Assembly (NCBI RefSeq): GCF_963666665.1
Contig: NZ_OY762999.1
Location: forward strand, 849,501 to 913,500
From: Maridesulfovibrio sp.
GTDB lineage: Bacteria > Desulfobacterota > Desulfovibrionia > Desulfovibrionales > Desulfovibrionaceae
Reading direction: 5' to 3'
Length of the DNA stretch: 64,000 bases
A program made the translations under genes and the position numbers. The notes below the pieces were generated by a model, which saw only the letters and a list, made by a program, of their open reading frames with translations, did not search any database and was not told where the DNA came from. The first letter of the stretch is position 1. Each line of letters starts with the position of its first letter. Shown one piece after another: positions 1 through 8,634 of this stretch.

Positions 1-2
1 AT

Positions 3-719
3 GTTCAGGGACGTACCAGACGCGACGATGCCGAGCTTATCCAGATTGCCAAGGATGCCGGTATCGATGTTCTTTGTATTTTCAGCATTTACCCCAATGC
101 TAAGACCAACCAGAACAGCGTCAGGGTTACTGCCCGTGTTGAGGGACGTCTTCTGTCCGTATGGGATGGTTCCAGAATGGGTAACTTTGAGGCCGAACCT
201 CAGCAATACCAGCTCGTGCCCCAGCCATACAGCCGCAACGACGTTCTTGAGGCAGTAGGTAAGCTGTCTAAAATTATCGGTTCTGACGTAGGGGCAGTAC
301 TTGCAGACCGCCTTGGTCAGTATCATCCTGAAGGCGAGAGCTATTCTGATGGTGATGGCGGCGCTTCCGGTAGCGGTGCCGGAGGTGGTTCAGGTATCGG
401 TTCCGGTGGCCGTCTCGTCGAATGGAATCTTGTTTTTGATGGTTTCAGCGATGATGATATGCTCGATGTTGAAGATTACATTACTATCTTCACCGGATAC
501 GACAGCCACAGACCCAAGACCAACGCTCTGAATACCTCTTCCCATCATGAATTGTGGTACAAGTCTTCCATTGATTCCGCTCACTTGAAGCGTAATGTTG
601 TTCGTATGCTCAGAAAGCTGAACATGACTGGACGTGTTTACATTTCCGGTAATGAGGTGAAGATCGTTAAGCAGCATCGGGTGAAGCAGCGTAGAAAGCA
701 GAGTAACAGTGAATGGTAG
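3..719 (+). CDS. Secreted-type protein of the envelope locus, 5' end outside window (partial)
   Basis: The frame is open from the left edge and ends at TAG 717-719, so only the C-terminal 238 residues are seen. The first half (IAKDAGIDVLCIFSIYPNAKT, then a V-R-V-T-A-R-V-E-G-R-L-L strand pattern) looks like the alternating strands of FlgO/CsgG-type periplasmic domains. A Gly/Ser-rich linker follows around residues 115-138. The C-terminal domain has LVEWNLVFDGF and ends in a very basic tail (KQHRVKQRRKQ). No specific family was recognised. It lies 30 nt before the FlgT-like gene and is probably in the same operon. A role in an outer-membrane or periplasmic assembly is inferred from the neighbours only. 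Confidence 0.8.
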   Translation, partial: VQGRTRRDDAELIQIAKDAGIDVLCIFSIYPNAKTNQNSVRVTARVEGRLLSVWDGSRMGNFEAEPQQYQLVPQPYSRNDVLEAVGKLSKIIGSDVGAVLADRLGQYHPEGESYSDGDGGASGSGAGGGSGIGSGGRLVEWNLVFDGFSDDDMLDVEDYITIFTGYDSHRPKTNALNTSSHHELWYKSSIDSAHLKRNVVRMLRKLNMTGRVYISGNEVKIVKQHRVKQRRKQSNSEW

Positions 720-749
720 TTTCTTCTGCCGCAAAAAGATGAGGTCTGT

Positions 750-1856
750 ATGTCCTTAGCAAAACTGTACTCTCAAGTGGTTGCCATTTCGCTTGCAATA
801 TTGCTGGCTGCCTCCACAGCGTTAGCTGTGGAGGCTACCGGTGATGGAGTTGACCGTCAGCAGGCGCTTAATTCTGCTTTGCGCACTGCTGTTGAAATGC
901 AGATCGGCACGGCTGTAGCCTCTGACTCTCTTGTTGAGTCCGGGGTGCTGGTCCGTGACGAGATTGCCAGCCATTCTAAAGGGTATATCTCTTCTTACAA
1001 GGTGTTGAGGGAAGGGGCTACTGATGACGGTTACAGTATTACTGTAGATGCCGTTGTTGATAGCAAGCTTATGTATTCCGACTACACCACCCTTGCCATT
1101 CTGCAGAAAATGTCCGGCCTGCCGAGGTTGCTCATTTTCGGTTCCGGGGCCGGATTCAATTCCGTTCCTCCTCAGTCAATGAATGAACTTGTGCATGCTG
1201 TTTCACGTACTTTCGGGAATAAATTTCAGTTTGAGGTGATCGACTGGCCCATGTCCCGAGCCAAGTACAGTGAGATTGAAGGCTCAATGAATCTCAAAAA
1301 GGCCGCAAGATTCAACAGGCAGCTCAAGGCTGACTACGTAGTCACTGTTGATCTAGAATTGCCTAGGGATGCTAACCCTGTCATGCATTTGACCTGTGTT
1401 AGAATCTCTGACGGGCTCAAGATCGCAGAAGTGCGCAGACCCATTGAAAAATATGTGAGCCTTTCCGGTAAGCCTGCTGAAGTCTACAACAGGGCTGTTG
1501 ATGCAGCTGAGCCAGAGGCTTATTGGGCCTCGGTAAGGATTGCCCGGGAGTTGCTTGAGCAGATGGAATCCGAGCTGGATCGAGGCAAGGGCTTTCGTTA
1601 CACGTTGACTTTCATTGGTTTTCCCGAACTTTCTCATATCGGCACGGCCCTTGAGGATGTGCCCGGGTTTGTGCGTAAGGAAGTTAAGCGCCAGAACGGT
1701 CAGAATATGGAAGTGACCTACTGGTCTACCTTGCGCGCAGAAAATCTGCTTAAGCGTGTTTCCACCGCATTGAAAAATGTGGGAGTGGAGAAATTCCAGA
1801 GCAAAATGGATGGCAGGAATTTAAAATTCCGTTGGCAGAATCCTGAAGGATTCTAA
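750..1856 (+). CDS. FlgT-like secreted protein
   Basis: This 368-residue protein has a signal peptide with a likely cut after residue 26 (STALA). Residues 27-110 match the FlgT N-terminal style: V-E-A-T-G-x-G-V-D-R-Q-Q-A-L opening, then an amphipathic helix, then VLVRDEIASHSKGYISSYKV and a strand ending VDAVVDS. The middle region (LIFGSGAGFNSVPP to DYVVTVDLE) resembles the FlgT middle/TolB-N-like fold. FlgT in Vibrio builds a periplasmic ring around the polar flagellar motor; here no flagellar gene is nearby, so a related envelope assembly is more likely. The start is preceded by GATGAGG. The next gene starts 18 nt downstream. FlgT relationship is from pattern reading, not from a search. Confidence 0.75.
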   Translation: MSLAKLYSQVVAISLAILLAASTALAVEATGDGVDRQQALNSALRTAVEMQIGTAVASDSLVESGVLVRDEIASHSKGYISSYKVLREGATDDGYSITVDAVVDSKLMYSDYTTLAILQKMSGLPRLLIFGSGAGFNSVPPQSMNELVHAVSRTFGNKFQFEVIDWPMSRAKYSEIEGSMNLKKAARFNRQLKADYVVTVDLELPRDANPVMHLTCVRISDGLKIAEVRRPIEKYVSLSGKPAEVYNRAVDAAEPEAYWASVRIARELLEQMESELDRGKGFRYTLTFIGFPELSHIGTALEDVPGFVRKEVKRQNGQNMEVTYWSTLRAENLLKRVSTALKNVGVEKFQSKMDGRNLKFRWQNPEGF

Positions 1857-1874
1857 TGTATGGAGGATAACCGG

Positions 1875-3080
1875 ATGAAAAAATATTTGATATTTCTCTC
1901 GGGCCTGCTTTTGATTCTCTCCCTTGCGGGATGCGGAAAAAAGGTCTCACCCATGTCTATTGAAGATAACCCGGCCCATCATTATCTGATGGGGATGGAA
2001 CTGATAGATCAAGGCTTGCCGGATAAGGCTTTTGTCCGTTTTGAGCGGGCTGTTGCTCTTGATGACGAATATGCTCCTGCTATTGCAGGCAAGGCTCTTG
2101 TATATGCCATGCGTGCCGAGGCTGAAAGCGATGCTGAATACAGCGCTGTTGATGCAGAAAGAGCCATTGACCAGTTTGATAAGGCTGTGCGTGAGGCAAG
2201 GCGTGACAGATCACAGAAATTCAGTGTCTACGTGACGGGAATCCGTGTTTACAGTCACATTACCACTCGCGGATGGCTGCAGAGAGCTGAGGATCTTTAC
2301 GCCGATGCTAAGCTCATGCTTAAGTATGTGGTGGAAGAAGACCTTCCTTATTACCGACAGACTGAGGCCGTACACTATTTCATGGGTGAGGCCTATTTCA
2401 AGGGCGGTGAATTCCGTAAGGCTGAAGATGTGCTGGGGGTAGTTCTTTCAGCTTCTCCGGGCAAGTGGCACGATAAGGCAAATGCACTTTACAACCGTGC
2501 TCAGAAGATTCTGCGGGCCATGAGTAACTACACCCTGACCGACGTTGCCAAGCAGATTGCTGTAAAGGAAGAGGTCGACCGGGCTGACGTTGCTGCATTG
2601 CTGGTGGATGAGCTCCATCTGGACAGGCTTTTTGCAGGACGCATTCCTGTTCCCGGTGATGATAAAAAGGCCGAATTCACTCCCGCAGATGTTGTAGGGC
2701 ATATGTTTGAGCCGGAAATTATGACTGTCCTTAAATGGCATGTCCGGGGACTCGAACCCACTTACGACGAGCAGACCCGCGCCTATCTTTTCCATCCCAA
2801 GAAGCCCATGACCCGCAAGGAATTGGCTTTTGTGCTGGAAGATGTGCTTATTAAGCTGACCGGCGATGATTCAATGTCTACCCAGTATATGGGGCAGAAA
2901 AAGTCGCTCTATCCTGACGTGGAGCCCACTGATGCATGGTACAATGCCATAGTTACCGTAGTTAACCGTAACCTGATGGAAACCGACCTGTCCGGTGCTT
3001 TCCGTCCTGATGCCAACATGGATGGCGCAGATCTCATCCTTTCCCTGATGCGTCTGCGTAACATTATGAATATTTACTAA
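1875..3080 (+). CDS. Lipoprotein with TPR-like repeats and C-terminal SLH-like region
   Basis: The ATG at 1875 is preferred over 1860 because the Shine-Dalgarno TGGAGGA (1861-1867) sits 7 nt before it. The 401-residue product has a lipoprotein signal with lipobox LAGC, lipidated Cys20. Residues 35-220 hold helical TPR-like repeats (YLMGMELIDQGLPDKAFVRFERAVALD, YFMGEAYFKGGEFRKAEDVL shown here only in part). The C-terminal third has S-layer-homology features: PMTRKELAFVLEDVL, YPDVEPTDAWYNAI, then FRPDANMDGADLI. SLH regions bind cell-wall polymers or peptidoglycan, so the protein could link a lipid-anchored complex to the wall. The next gene starts 14 nt after the stop. Confidence 0.8.
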   Translation: MKKYLIFLSGLLLILSLAGCGKKVSPMSIEDNPAHHYLMGMELIDQGLPDKAFVRFERAVALDDEYAPAIAGKALVYAMRAEAESDAEYSAVDAERAIDQFDKAVREARRDRSQKFSVYVTGIRVYSHITTRGWLQRAEDLYADAKLMLKYVVEEDLPYYRQTEAVHYFMGEAYFKGGEFRKAEDVLGVVLSASPGKWHDKANALYNRAQKILRAMSNYTLTDVAKQIAVKEEVDRADVAALLVDELHLDRLFAGRIPVPGDDKKAEFTPADVVGHMFEPEIMTVLKWHVRGLEPTYDEQTRAYLFHPKKPMTRKELAFVLEDVLIKLTGDDSMSTQYMGQKKSLYPDVEPTDAWYNAIVTVVNRNLMETDLSGAFRPDANMDGADLILSLMRLRNIMNIY

Positions 3081-3094
3081 CAGTGGAGGATAAT

Positions 3095-4054
3095 GTGAAA
3101 AAATTATTGCTAGCCCTGACAGCGGTAGTGCTTTTTGCCGGCTCCGCTGTTGCCGGGGAAAAGATTGTCGAGGTGGTGAATCAGGATGAAGTTTTCCAGA
3201 AAGGGTACATTCAGGTAATCGGTGAGTCCGAAGCCGGACAGAGCCGTTATCGGGCTAAACGCGCTGCCGAAGTGGTTGCCCAGAGAAGGATGCTTGAAAT
3301 CTTTCAGGGGCTGCGCTTGAGCGGACAAACCACAGTGCGTGATGGAATGCTGACAAGTGAAAAGGTCAGGACCACTGTTGAAGGCACCTTGCGTGGTGCT
3401 GTCCCTTGCGGTGAATCATTTGACCGCACAGAAGGTTATGCAAGGGTTTGCCTGCGGTTGAACCTCCACGGTCACGATTCCGTGTACAGTGCCTTTGATG
3501 AAATTATTCTCAAAGAGCCTGAGGCCTTGAAAGTTCGTGATATCCCGGCATTCAAGCCTGAAACCCTTCCGGAAATTGTTGTTCCTGCGGTGGAAGAAAA
3601 GAAAGAAGAAGTCGTAGCAAAGGTTGAAGCTCCTAGTGAAGTTGTCGAAAAAGTGGAAGTTCCGGTCCAGACCACTGAACCTGCATCCGAAAAAATACAG
3701 GAAGCAGTGGCTACCCCGGTTGACGGTATAATTGTCGATGTGCGTGATTTTGACTTCAAGCCCGCGCTGGTAAACCGTATCCTGACTGAAAAGAATGAAG
3801 TTCTTTTTGATCCTTCCAAGGTTCTTAATCAGGTCCTGATTGAAAGGGGCTGCGGTGGTTACACAACTGACCTGCAAAAGGCCCGTGCCCTCCTCGAATC
3901 ATGGGGCAGCAAGTCTCCCATGGTGCTTAAGGGCAAGACCGTGCAAAACGTAACTGATGCTGTGGTCAGCGTTGACGATGCATCTACTGTATTTGCCTAT
4001 GACCAGAAGTATAACCTGCTGGCTCAGGCAAGGGTAGTATTCGTTCTTAAGTAG
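3095..4054 (+). CDS. LPP20/FlgP-like secreted protein
   Basis: GTG 3095 is chosen because GGAGGA (3085-3090) lies 4-5 nt before it; an upstream in-frame GTG at 3083 would overlap that site. The 319-residue product has a signal peptide cut after AVA (residue 20). Residues 25-130 follow the LPP20 pattern: G-Y-I-Q-V-I-G-E-S, then RYRAKRAAEVVAQRRMLE, then G-x-x-L-S-G-Q-T-T-V-R-D-G-M and VEGTLRGAV, then a strand ending CLRLNLHG. A long acidic/Val-Pro linker (PEIVVPAVEEKKEEVV and on) joins a second domain from about residue 220. FlgP, the LPP20-type partner of FlgT and FlgO, is an outer-membrane ring protein, which matches the FlgT-like gene two positions upstream. Confidence 0.75.
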   Translation: MKKLLLALTAVVLFAGSAVAGEKIVEVVNQDEVFQKGYIQVIGESEAGQSRYRAKRAAEVVAQRRMLEIFQGLRLSGQTTVRDGMLTSEKVRTTVEGTLRGAVPCGESFDRTEGYARVCLRLNLHGHDSVYSAFDEIILKEPEALKVRDIPAFKPETLPEIVVPAVEEKKEEVVAKVEAPSEVVEKVEVPVQTTEPASEKIQEAVATPVDGIIVDVRDFDFKPALVNRILTEKNEVLFDPSKVLNQVLIERGCGGYTTDLQKARALLESWGSKSPMVLKGKTVQNVTDAVVSVDDASTVFAYDQKYNLLAQARVVFVLK

Positions 4055-4075
4055 AGTAACAAGGCGGTATCTGTG

Positions 4076-6241
4076 ATGATGCACAAGAAGGGACTCCTAA
4101 TTGGCGGAATTATTGCGATCGTGCTTATGGTCGGTTCCATGGTGCTGGTAAGGGTTCATTTTGTGGAAGCCGCACAGAAACTGCTTTCTGATATGACCAA
4201 TATGGGGGTGGTAATGGAGGACATTGAGCTCCATTACTCCCCCCTTCCTTCCCTTCGCGTAACCAACCTGCGTGTTCAGAGTGGTATGGATACAGTCCGT
4301 ATTCCGCAATTGGAAATTTTTCCCGATATCCCCAGTCTGCTCAGTGGTGAGATTAAGCTTAGGCATGTTGTCCTGCAGGAACCGGATGTGAATGCTCTTG
4401 CTCATCGAGATGGTGGGAAGTCTTCTTCCGGTACGCTGGAAATTCCTGCCATATTTCCAGATAAGATTGATGTTGTTTCCGGCAGGCTGCAGCTGACTAA
4501 CAGCTATCAGGCAAAACCTCTTACTGTTTCTGCCAGCGTGGAAAAGGAGAGCAGCGGGTTTGCCTTTAATGTGCGCAGTGCTTCTATTGCCGAGCTGGGA
4601 TTCAAGTTTTCCGGTCGTCTGGATATGGCATCCACCTCTCCGCTGAAATTAAATCTTCAAGCTACAGAATGTTCAATAGATCCGGCATCCTTTTTGGGTT
4701 TTCTTACCGGATTCGGCTATATGTCCAATTCCACCATTCCGGAATTGGCCGAAGCCGGAAGGTTTGAGACAACCGATCTTGATTTCAGCGTGGACAGTGC
4801 CGCAGGAACCATGAATATTAAGGCTGGTGGACTGATACTTGATTCCACCAGCGGCAAGGGTTTGTCCTTGCAAATGGGGCAGGGCGGTACTTTTCAGGTC
4901 ACCCTTGATGAAGCTCAGGTTGATGCCGGAGAGCTTTACGCCATGGCCCAAAAGAGTGAACGGGGCCGTAATGCAACACGTTCTCTCTGCGAGTCTGCCA
5001 AGCTGAAGTCTATCAAGCCGAAAGGTACGTTAATTTTTAAGTCTCTTGCACTGCATACTCCTCCCAGTAGTGTCGCCAACAAGGGGCTATCAGGTAAGAT
5101 GACAGTAAGCGCCAAGGACTTGGTGCTGGTGCTGGAGTCTTTGGACGGCAAAAAGCAGGAACTGAGTATTTCCGAGATTGATGCTGATGTTGAACTTAAA
5201 GATGGCAAACCGGTTGTTTCTGTGCGGAGCTTTAATGTTGCTTCCGCAACCGGGGGGACCTTTAACGCGCAAGCATCGTTGACTTTTCCTGTTGATATGA
5301 AACAGGTCCGGTTCAAGGCCGAGGCCAGTGATTTTTCACTCTTCGACTACATAATTACTTGCGAGGCTGAAAAAAAAAATCCTTTGCGGACTGTGTTTGA
5401 TACCCAGTTTAGCCATAAGGAAATACAAATTTCAGCTTCCGGTTATTTCAATACCCCCCAGAATCAGCTGACCGGATATGAGGCGCAGATAAAATCTTTA
5501 AGTATCCGTATTCCCCAAAAGGACGATGGCGATAACACGTCTGATGTAAAAGAAAAATTTAATTTTGAGGCGTTACTTGGCCGCGATATCAGCGGTAAGG
5601 CTGCCATTCGTCGTTTTTATTACAATGACTGGCCGTTCAGCGATGTTGCCATCTTTGTTCATTCCGGTAACGAACGAGCCTTGCTCAAGGCCAGCGGTAA
5701 GCTTTTTCATCTTAATTTGAATGCAGATGTTGTGTTGGCGCAGGATCAGCTTGCAGCACAATGCAATGTGAAAGGACGCGGCACCAGCCTGCCCAGCCTG
5801 ATAGCCTGTTTTGCAAAGGATCTATCAATTTCCCTGCGCGGTAAAATATATCTTAATGCTAATATGTTCATGCAGGGCGGTGATGCTGATGAGCTGGTTC
5901 AGTCCGTACGAGGGGAGGCTTCTGCGAAGATTGATGGGTTGCAGATATTTAACCTTGCCAACCTCGATCCTCGGCTGGGATTCTTTATTGATCTGTTGGA
6001 CGCTGTTTCGTTCAACCCTGAAGGCGGGGAGGGACTTAATTTTACCACCGCCCGGATGAGTGCGGCTTTAAGCGGCAGAAAGCTGCTGATTAATTCATTC
6101 AACCTTAGCGGGCGGCAATTGCAGGCTTGGGGCGGGGGGGCGTATTCTATTGCCGACAAGCATTTGCAACTGGAGGGGAAGGTCCGTTCCGTGCTAGGTA
6201 CGGTCAATTCCTTTAACGTAGACAGGAAGTTAAAGTCATAG
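4076..6241 (+). CDS. AsmA-like inner-membrane-anchored protein
   Basis: Start choices are GTG 4073, ATG 4076 and ATG 4079; AAGGCGG at 4061-4067 favours 4076. The roughly 720-residue protein has one N-terminal membrane helix (about residues 7-27), then a long beta-rich region that starts with the AsmA-type pattern ELHYSPLPSLRVTNLRVQSG and LRHVVLQEPDVN. The last 220 residues look like the AsmA C-terminal domain (LNADVVL, VRGEASAKIDGLQI, LNFTTARMSAALSGRKL). AsmA-like and TamB-like proteins form hydrophobic grooves that move phospholipid between the membranes or help outer-membrane assembly. The stop is 2 nt before the next ATG, so it is part of the operon. Confidence 0.8.
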   Translation: MMHKKGLLIGGIIAIVLMVGSMVLVRVHFVEAAQKLLSDMTNMGVVMEDIELHYSPLPSLRVTNLRVQSGMDTVRIPQLEIFPDIPSLLSGEIKLRHVVLQEPDVNALAHRDGGKSSSGTLEIPAIFPDKIDVVSGRLQLTNSYQAKPLTVSASVEKESSGFAFNVRSASIAELGFKFSGRLDMASTSPLKLNLQATECSIDPASFLGFLTGFGYMSNSTIPELAEAGRFETTDLDFSVDSAAGTMNIKAGGLILDSTSGKGLSLQMGQGGTFQVTLDEAQVDAGELYAMAQKSERGRNATRSLCESAKLKSIKPKGTLIFKSLALHTPPSSVANKGLSGKMTVSAKDLVLVLESLDGKKQELSISEIDADVELKDGKPVVSVRSFNVASATGGTFNAQASLTFPVDMKQVRFKAEASDFSLFDYIITCEAEKKNPLRTVFDTQFSHKEIQISASGYFNTPQNQLTGYEAQIKSLSIRIPQKDDGDNTSDVKEKFNFEALLGRDISGKAAIRRFYYNDWPFSDVAIFVHSGNERALLKASGKLFHLNLNADVVLAQDQLAAQCNVKGRGTSLPSLIACFAKDLSISLRGKIYLNANMFMQGGDADELVQSVRGEASAKIDGLQIFNLANLDPRLGFFIDLLDAVSFNPEGGEGLNFTTARMSAALSGRKLLINSFNLSGRQLQAWGGGAYSIADKHLQLEGKVRSVLGTVNSFNVDRKLKS

Positions 6242-6243
6242 CC

Positions 6244-8634
6244 ATGATTAACAAGCATAGTTCCATATTATTTTTACTGCTGGCAGTACTCCTGCTGGGA
6301 AGTTGTTTTGCCAAGAAGACCACGCAGGCAGTGCAGTATACCGAGGAAGAGGCGATTCCGTATAAAATTGCGGTCTTGCCTGCTGAGTACCTCAAGCATT
6401 CCGAGAATTCCACAGAGCATAAATCCGTGCTGGTGCTTGATGATGATCGCTTGTTTGTTGCGGATATTGCCCGTGCGGCAATTACCAACCAGTTGGCAGG
6501 TAAGGGATTCATGCCCTTGCAGAAGGATGTGGTGGATAACGCCCTTGCTGAACTGGGACGGGATGACGGCTGGCGCAAGATGAGTGATGTGGAGCTTTGT
6601 AAGCTTCTCAATGCGGACGGCATCGTTAAGACCGATATTTACAGCGCGGATATGATCAAGGCTTTGGCTTTTGATCTCTTCCAACTGGATGCGGAAGTTA
6701 TGATGTATAATGCTGCCGGCACTCTGGTTGGCAAATGGCGTGATAGTGCCTCGAAGCGCAGGATTTCCGTTCCTACCGGTGTTATCGGTCTTGCCGGGAC
6801 CATTGTGGAGGAAGTCTTTTCCGATCCTATCAGGCGTCAGATGCGTATGGTTGTTTATGATTGGGCATGGAATATGGCGCAGGTGCTGCCTGATTGCCCC
6901 AAGGGACCGAAGCTCCCGGAAGTAATCGCAGTTGATACCAACGTGGATAATCTGTTTTTCGGAGTTGGCCAGCGGGTAGCGGTTCGTGTTGATGCTGAGC
7001 CGGGTCTGACGTGTTCTTTCAGTATTGGAGATTTTAAGAAGAATATACCTTTGCCGCAGATTTCACAGGGTGTTTACGAAGGTTTTTATGTTGTTTCGGA
7101 GGGAGATAAAGCAGCCAATGAACCTTTGATGGTTAAAATGCGCAAGGCTAACGGAGTAGACAGGCTTTGGATTGAATCAGGTTCGCTTATATCACTTGAT
7201 GGTGTGCTTCCTCCGGTTCTGGAGACAATAGAATATCAGACCGGACGTGACGGCGTTAAACTTAATTGGCTGGTGCCTTCTGCCCCTGATCTTGAAGAAT
7301 TTGTGGTTGAAAAGGGTAACGATCCTGTTGGTGAATTTGAAACTGTTGCCCAGACAAGGAATCCTGAATTTGCTGATCCTGATGTGATGCAGGGGACAGC
7401 TGTATATTATCGGGTTCGTATCAAGGATAAAGCCGGAAACCTTTCGCCTTTGAATGGAATTACCAAGGTGGTCATGCCTCAGTTCGATGAGCGTGAGCTT
7501 TTCGGTGAATTGAGTGGTGTTTTGGTCAAGGGTAATTACCGGATCGGATTTCCGGTGACTATTCCCGAAGGTTCGAAATTCACCCTCCAGTCGGGGACAA
7601 AGATACGTTTTGAGAACAAAGGCCGGATTGATGTTTTCGGTGAACTTGAATCCATAGGTGAAATTAGTGCCCCGGTACGTTTGGAATCCAATTCAACTGT
7701 GGGAGTACAAGTTTTGTCCGGTGGTAAGGCGTTGTTTTCCCAGTGTGAATTCAACGGGTTCAGCAAGACTGTTACTTCTACGGGTGGATATACTGAAATC
7801 AGGTCATCTTCATTCCGTGGTGGTGAATATGCGGTGGCTGTGACTGAAACAGGTAGCTATGATTTTAAGGGATTGCGTATTTCCGGAGTAAGGCAGGGAC
7901 TGGTTCTATGTGCAGGTAACGGTTCTGTTGTCCGTTCAAGCATAACCAATTGCACTCAAGGAATTGATTTCAAAGGCGGCAGCGTAGAGATCAAGGATAA
8001 CAATATCTTTGATAATGAGCGCAATATTGTTGCTGCAGGTAAGCTTGTGGTCAGCGATAACTATTTTGGATCGGCTTCGGTTGAGAAATTGAAGCTGCAG
8101 GGAGATATTCTTGTTAAATCCATCCTTGATGCCCCGTATCCTCATGGTCGCAGGGTAGTGCTTATTGACGACAAGGAAATTACTCCTGAATTACGTGAGA
8201 AAAAATTTGCCGAACTCAAGGCGTTTGGTGTGAATGCATTTCACAGCCAGCACTACGGTGATGCTTATCAGGTTTTGATTAAAGCTGTGAAGATGAAGGA
8301 TGACCGTGATATATATCTTTATCTTTCTTACACTTTGCTGGCTTTGGGAGATGAAGTTGCTCTATCCGAAATTTTGGATGAAGGTATATCTAAGTTTCCG
8401 TATGACGTCCGGTTGCACCAGCTTAATGTGCGCTATCTGCTGAATAAAGGTGATATCAAGCAGGCCAGGCAGGTCTTGGATAAGGCCCTGCTGCTTAGTC
8501 CGTCAGACAGTAACTTGCTTTATATGAAGGATTACCTTGATCATCTGGCGGTTCCGACTGAGTCCGCACCGATTGATATTGATGAAGAAAAAGCAGGTGA
8601 AGATAAAATTAAGGATAAAAATGATGAAAAATAA
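6244..8634 (+). CDS. Multi-domain lipoprotein: GNA1162-like, FnIII-like, beta-helix and TPR parts
   Basis: The 796-residue product has lipobox LLGSC with lipidated Cys21. Residues 35-215 resemble the GNA1162/DUF799 family, which belongs to the CsgG/FlgO/LPP20 group of outer-membrane lipoproteins (KIAVLPAEYL; HKSVLVLDDDR; MSDVELCKLLNADGIVKTDI). Residues 325-415 have a fibronectin-III look (KLNWLVPSAPDLEEFVVEKG; VYYRVRIKDKAGNLSPL). Residues 420-620 are right-handed beta-helix-like, with repeated short strands (FKGGSVEIKDNNIFDNERNIV and similar). The C-terminal 130 residues are TPR-like (SQHYGDAYQVLIKAV; GDIKQARQVLDKALLLSP). Such a fusion is unusual. The last 14 nt overlap the next gene. Confidence 0.75.
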   Translation: MINKHSSILFLLLAVLLLGSCFAKKTTQAVQYTEEEAIPYKIAVLPAEYLKHSENSTEHKSVLVLDDDRLFVADIARAAITNQLAGKGFMPLQKDVVDNALAELGRDDGWRKMSDVELCKLLNADGIVKTDIYSADMIKALAFDLFQLDAEVMMYNAAGTLVGKWRDSASKRRISVPTGVIGLAGTIVEEVFSDPIRRQMRMVVYDWAWNMAQVLPDCPKGPKLPEVIAVDTNVDNLFFGVGQRVAVRVDAEPGLTCSFSIGDFKKNIPLPQISQGVYEGFYVVSEGDKAANEPLMVKMRKANGVDRLWIESGSLISLDGVLPPVLETIEYQTGRDGVKLNWLVPSAPDLEEFVVEKGNDPVGEFETVAQTRNPEFADPDVMQGTAVYYRVRIKDKAGNLSPLNGITKVVMPQFDERELFGELSGVLVKGNYRIGFPVTIPEGSKFTLQSGTKIRFENKGRIDVFGELESIGEISAPVRLESNSTVGVQVLSGGKALFSQCEFNGFSKTVTSTGGYTEIRSSSFRGGEYAVAVTETGSYDFKGLRISGVRQGLVLCAGNGSVVRSSITNCTQGIDFKGGSVEIKDNNIFDNERNIVAAGKLVVSDNYFGSASVEKLKLQGDILVKSILDAPYPHGRRVVLIDDKEITPELREKKFAELKAFGVNAFHSQHYGDAYQVLIKAVKMKDDRDIYLYLSYTLLALGDEVALSEILDEGISKFPYDVRLHQLNVRYLLNKGDIKQARQVLDKALLLSPSDSNLLYMKDYLDHLAVPTESAPIDIDEEKAGEDKIKDKNDEK

